Below, piece after piece: positions 6,586 to 8,460 of a stretch of 8,460 nucleotides of DNA. This DNA is from Gallionellaceae bacterium (GTDB taxonomy: Bacteria; Pseudomonadota; Gammaproteobacteria; Burkholderiales; Gallionellaceae): NCBI GenBank assembly GCA_030646595.1, contig JAUSKS010000216.1, positions 1 through 8,460 of the forward strand, read 5' to 3'. Under the pieces are notes generated by a model. The model was given only the letters and a program-made list of their open reading frames with translations, searched no databases and was not told the DNA's origin. How positions within the stretch are numbered: position 1 is the first letter of the stretch; each line of letters opens with the position of its first letter. The position numbers and the translations under genes are program-made.

Positions 6586-7878
6586 ATGGAATTCAAAAAG
6601 AGTTTCCCGGTTGTAACTGGGTTGTTGTGCATCCTGCTTCTGCCGTACGCACGGACAGCTTGGTCGCAGGAAAAACCGCTGTGGACGCTTACGGCTAGCG
6701 TGCAACGGGCACTTGATGTGGCGCCCGAACTACGCGCCGCACAAGCAGAAATTGCCGTGCGAGCGGGCGAATTATCACAAGCTGGCGCTTGGCCGAACCC
6801 GACTATTGAATTGCGCGCTGATGAAAAAAAATCGATCGAAACGCAAAACCGGCGTGGTGTTTTACGTCTTAACCAGATCACCCTCACGCAGCCGATCCCG
6901 TTGCGCCGTCTTGAGCCTCAGCGCCGTGCAGCAGCGCTGACTCTGGAAAGCGCGCAGGCGGAACAGCGCTACCAAAATTTGCAAATCGAAACTCGCACCG
7001 CGCAGGCCTACCATGCGCTACAACGTGCAGCGGAACGACAACGGCTGGCCCAGGAGCGCCTCGGCTTCGCTGAAAAAATGCAGCGGGGCAAACCCAAAAA
7101 AGATGACCCGCTCGTGCGCTATCTCTCACCACTGGAACGCGCGCGGCTCGACGTCTTGCGCCAGACTGCGTATCAAGAAGTGGCTGAGGCCGAGGGCAAG
7201 TGGAGCGAGGCCACCGCACAATTGCGCGCGTTGTTGGCGCTCGCACCCGGCGCGCACCTTGAAACCCTGCCGTTAACACCAGCCACTATCCCGGCAACAC
7301 TCGCAGCGCTACTCGACCGCTTGACCTCGCACCCCGCGCTGCAAGCGGCACAGCATAACCGCGCGGCCAGTCAGGCAGGCATCGACGTGGCGCGCGCGCA
7401 ACGGCTGGCGGATCCCACCGTGGGCATTTTTCATGAGCAGGATGAGCTGGCAGGTGAGCGCCGCATTTACTCTGGAATCATGCTAAGCATGCAAATCCCG
7501 GTGTGGAACAAGAACGGCGGATCAGTCGCGCGCGCCATAGCTGCTACCGACAAGGCTGACGCTATGCTGGCGGCACAACGCCGCGATTTGGAAAGCCGCT
7601 TGCGCCAGAACCATCTGCATCTGGGATATCTGATCGAGCAAGCTGAACATTACAGTACTCGTTTGCTGGTTCCGGCCAAAAAAGTACTCGATCTGACGCG
7701 CAAAGGTTTCGCCACGGGCGAGCAAAACGGGCTGGCGCTGGTGGATGCCAGCAACACCTATTTTGAGGCGCAGGCGCACTATCTTGATCTGCTGCACGAT
7801 GCCTGGTTTGAAGCGGCGGAGTTGCGGTTGGCATCTGGTGTTTCGCTACTTAATTCTTCTTTGGAGACCCAACCATGA
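6586..7878 (+). CDS. czcC: Outer-membrane efflux protein, CzcC/CusC type (TolC family)
   Basis: The 430-aa outer-membrane channel subunit of a tripartite heavy-metal efflux system. A signal peptide is clear (MEFKKSFPVVTGLLCILLLPYARTAWSQ, cut near residue 27). The mature protein shows the two tandem OEP repeats of long coiled-coil helices. Repeat one includes LTASVQRALDVAPELRAAQAEIAVRAGELSQAGAWPNPTIEL and LTQPIPLRRLEPQRRAA; repeat two includes TSHPALQAAQHNRAASQAGIDVARAQRLADPTVGIFHEQD and SMQIPVWNKNGGSVARA. The shared A-x-x-NP/DPT turns and the IP-(L/V) strands are typical of CzcC-like proteins. Length is normal for CzcC. The start is secure: AAGGAG lies 8 bases before the ATG. The stop overlaps the czcA ATG by 4 bp, indicating coupled translation. 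The transported metal cannot be told from this subunit. Confidence 0.92.
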   Translation: MEFKKSFPVVTGLLCILLLPYARTAWSQEKPLWTLTASVQRALDVAPELRAAQAEIAVRAGELSQAGAWPNPTIELRADEKKSIETQNRRGVLRLNQITLTQPIPLRRLEPQRRAAALTLESAQAEQRYQNLQIETRTAQAYHALQRAAERQRLAQERLGFAEKMQRGKPKKDDPLVRYLSPLERARLDVLRQTAYQEVAEAEGKWSEATAQLRALLALAPGAHLETLPLTPATIPATLAALLDRLTSHPALQAAQHNRAASQAGIDVARAQRLADPTVGIFHEQDELAGERRIYSGIMLSMQIPVWNKNGGSVARAIAATDKADAMLAAQRRDLESRLRQNHLHLGYLIEQAEHYSTRLLVPAKKVLDLTRKGFATGEQNGLALVDASNTYFEAQAHYLDLLHDAWFEAAELRLASGVSLLNSSLETQP

Positions 7879-8460
7879 TCGCCGCACTCATTCGCTTTTC
7901 CCTGATCCAGCGTTTAATGATTTTGCTGCTGGCCGTCGCAATAACACTGGCCGGTCTGTGGGCGTTCCGCGCGCTGCCAATAGATGCCTTCCCCGACATT
8001 TCCAGCCCGCAAGTGATGGTGGTGGTGAAAGCCCCTGGCATGGCGCCGGAGGAGGTCGAGGCGCGCATCAGCTTCCCGATTGAAATGGAAATGCAGGGCC
8101 TGCCGCGCCAGAAAATTTTGCGCTCTACCACCAAATATGCGCTGTCCAGCATCATCATAGATTTTGAGGATGGCACGGATATTTATTGGGCGCGGGCGCA
8201 GGTGGCCGAACGCCTTAATCAGATTTGGGGGGATTTGCCGCAAGGTGTGTCCGGCGGGTTGGCACCGATCACCACGCCGCTGGGCGAAATTTATATGTAC
8301 CGCATCGTCGGCGAGGGCTATAGCATTCAGGAATTGCGCGCCTTGCAGGACTGGACCATACGTCCGCGTTTGCGCACCGTGGATGGTGCTGCGGATGTGA
8401 ATTCGCTTGGCGGCGAAGTGCGCGCCTTCGAGGTAATTCCCGATCCGGCGCAACTGGCGG
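7875..8460 (+). CDS. czcA: Heavy-metal efflux RND pump, CzcA/CusA type, N-terminal part
   Basis: Inner-membrane proton-driven RND transporter of the heavy-metal (HME) branch; only the first 195 of about 1,030-1,050 residues fall in the window and the frame is open at the edge. Seen: N-terminal MIAALIRFSLIQRLMI leading into the first membrane helix (~14-34), then ALPIDAFPDISSPQVMVVVKAPGMAPEEVEARISFPIE, LRSTTKYALSSIIIDFEDGTDIYWARAQVAERL and LGEIYMYRIVGEG, the standard start of the periplasmic porter domain in CzcA/CusA. The residues that separate Cu/Ag from Co/Zn/Cd/Ni transporters lie later, so substrate is open. It follows the outer-membrane factor directly with an ATGA overlap. The adaptor gene (czcB), usually placed between C and A, is absent there and may follow beyond the window. 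Confidence 0.95.
   Translation, partial: MIAALIRFSLIQRLMILLLAVAITLAGLWAFRALPIDAFPDISSPQVMVVVKAPGMAPEEVEARISFPIEMEMQGLPRQKILRSTTKYALSSIIIDFEDGTDIYWARAQVAERLNQIWGDLPQGVSGGLAPITTPLGEIYMYRIVGEGYSIQELRALQDWTIRPRLRTVDGAADVNSLGGEVRAFEVIPDPAQLA

Overview
The window looks like the chromosome of a betaproteobacterium, possibly of the Gallionella/Nitrosomonas type. This rests on the style of the metabolic and metal-efflux genes and on the moderately GC-rich coding sequence. No rRNA or other taxonomic marker is present, so it is an inference. There are no tRNA or rRNA genes, no CRISPR array and no complete insertion sequence.

Layout. (1) Bases 1-2536 (+) hold a carbon-metabolism operon: the C-terminal part of a phosphoketolase, overlapped by 4 bp (ATGA) by a transaldolase gene. 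Together the two enzymes can rearrange sugar phosphates and release acetyl phosphate. (2) Bases 2537-2997 are a scar region: an orphan C-terminal fragment of a copper-exporting P-type ATPase, then a 152-bp palindromic element with 20-bp terminal inverted repeats that resembles a MITE. (3) Bases 3001-4387 (-) hold a PhzF-family isomerase-like gene and, upstream of it, an unusual gene in which an AbrB-type antitoxin is joined in frame to the C-terminal half of a PIN toxin. A good sigma70-type promoter lies in front of the fusion. (4) Bases 4550-5966 (+) are a tight cluster: a DUF302 protein, a very basic 75-aa protein of unknown function, and a nucleotidyltransferase-fold protein whose frame breaks inside a G6 tract, exactly within the codons of its catalytic GG-x-S motif. 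(5) Bases 6106-8460 (+) are a heavy-metal efflux locus: a small His-rich membrane/periplasmic protein (CzcI-like in position and style), a strong stem-loop, a CzcC/CusC-type outer-membrane factor, and the start of a CzcA/CusA-type RND pump overlapping it by 4 bp. The usual periplasmic adaptor (CzcB) does not lie between C and A.

The points most worth a second look are the small basic protein/nucleotidyltransferase pair with its G-tract frameshift, which also reads as a formal -1 slippery heptamer; the antitoxin-toxin fusion lacking half of its PIN active site; and the palindromic mobile repeat between the copA remnant and the phzF stop codon.
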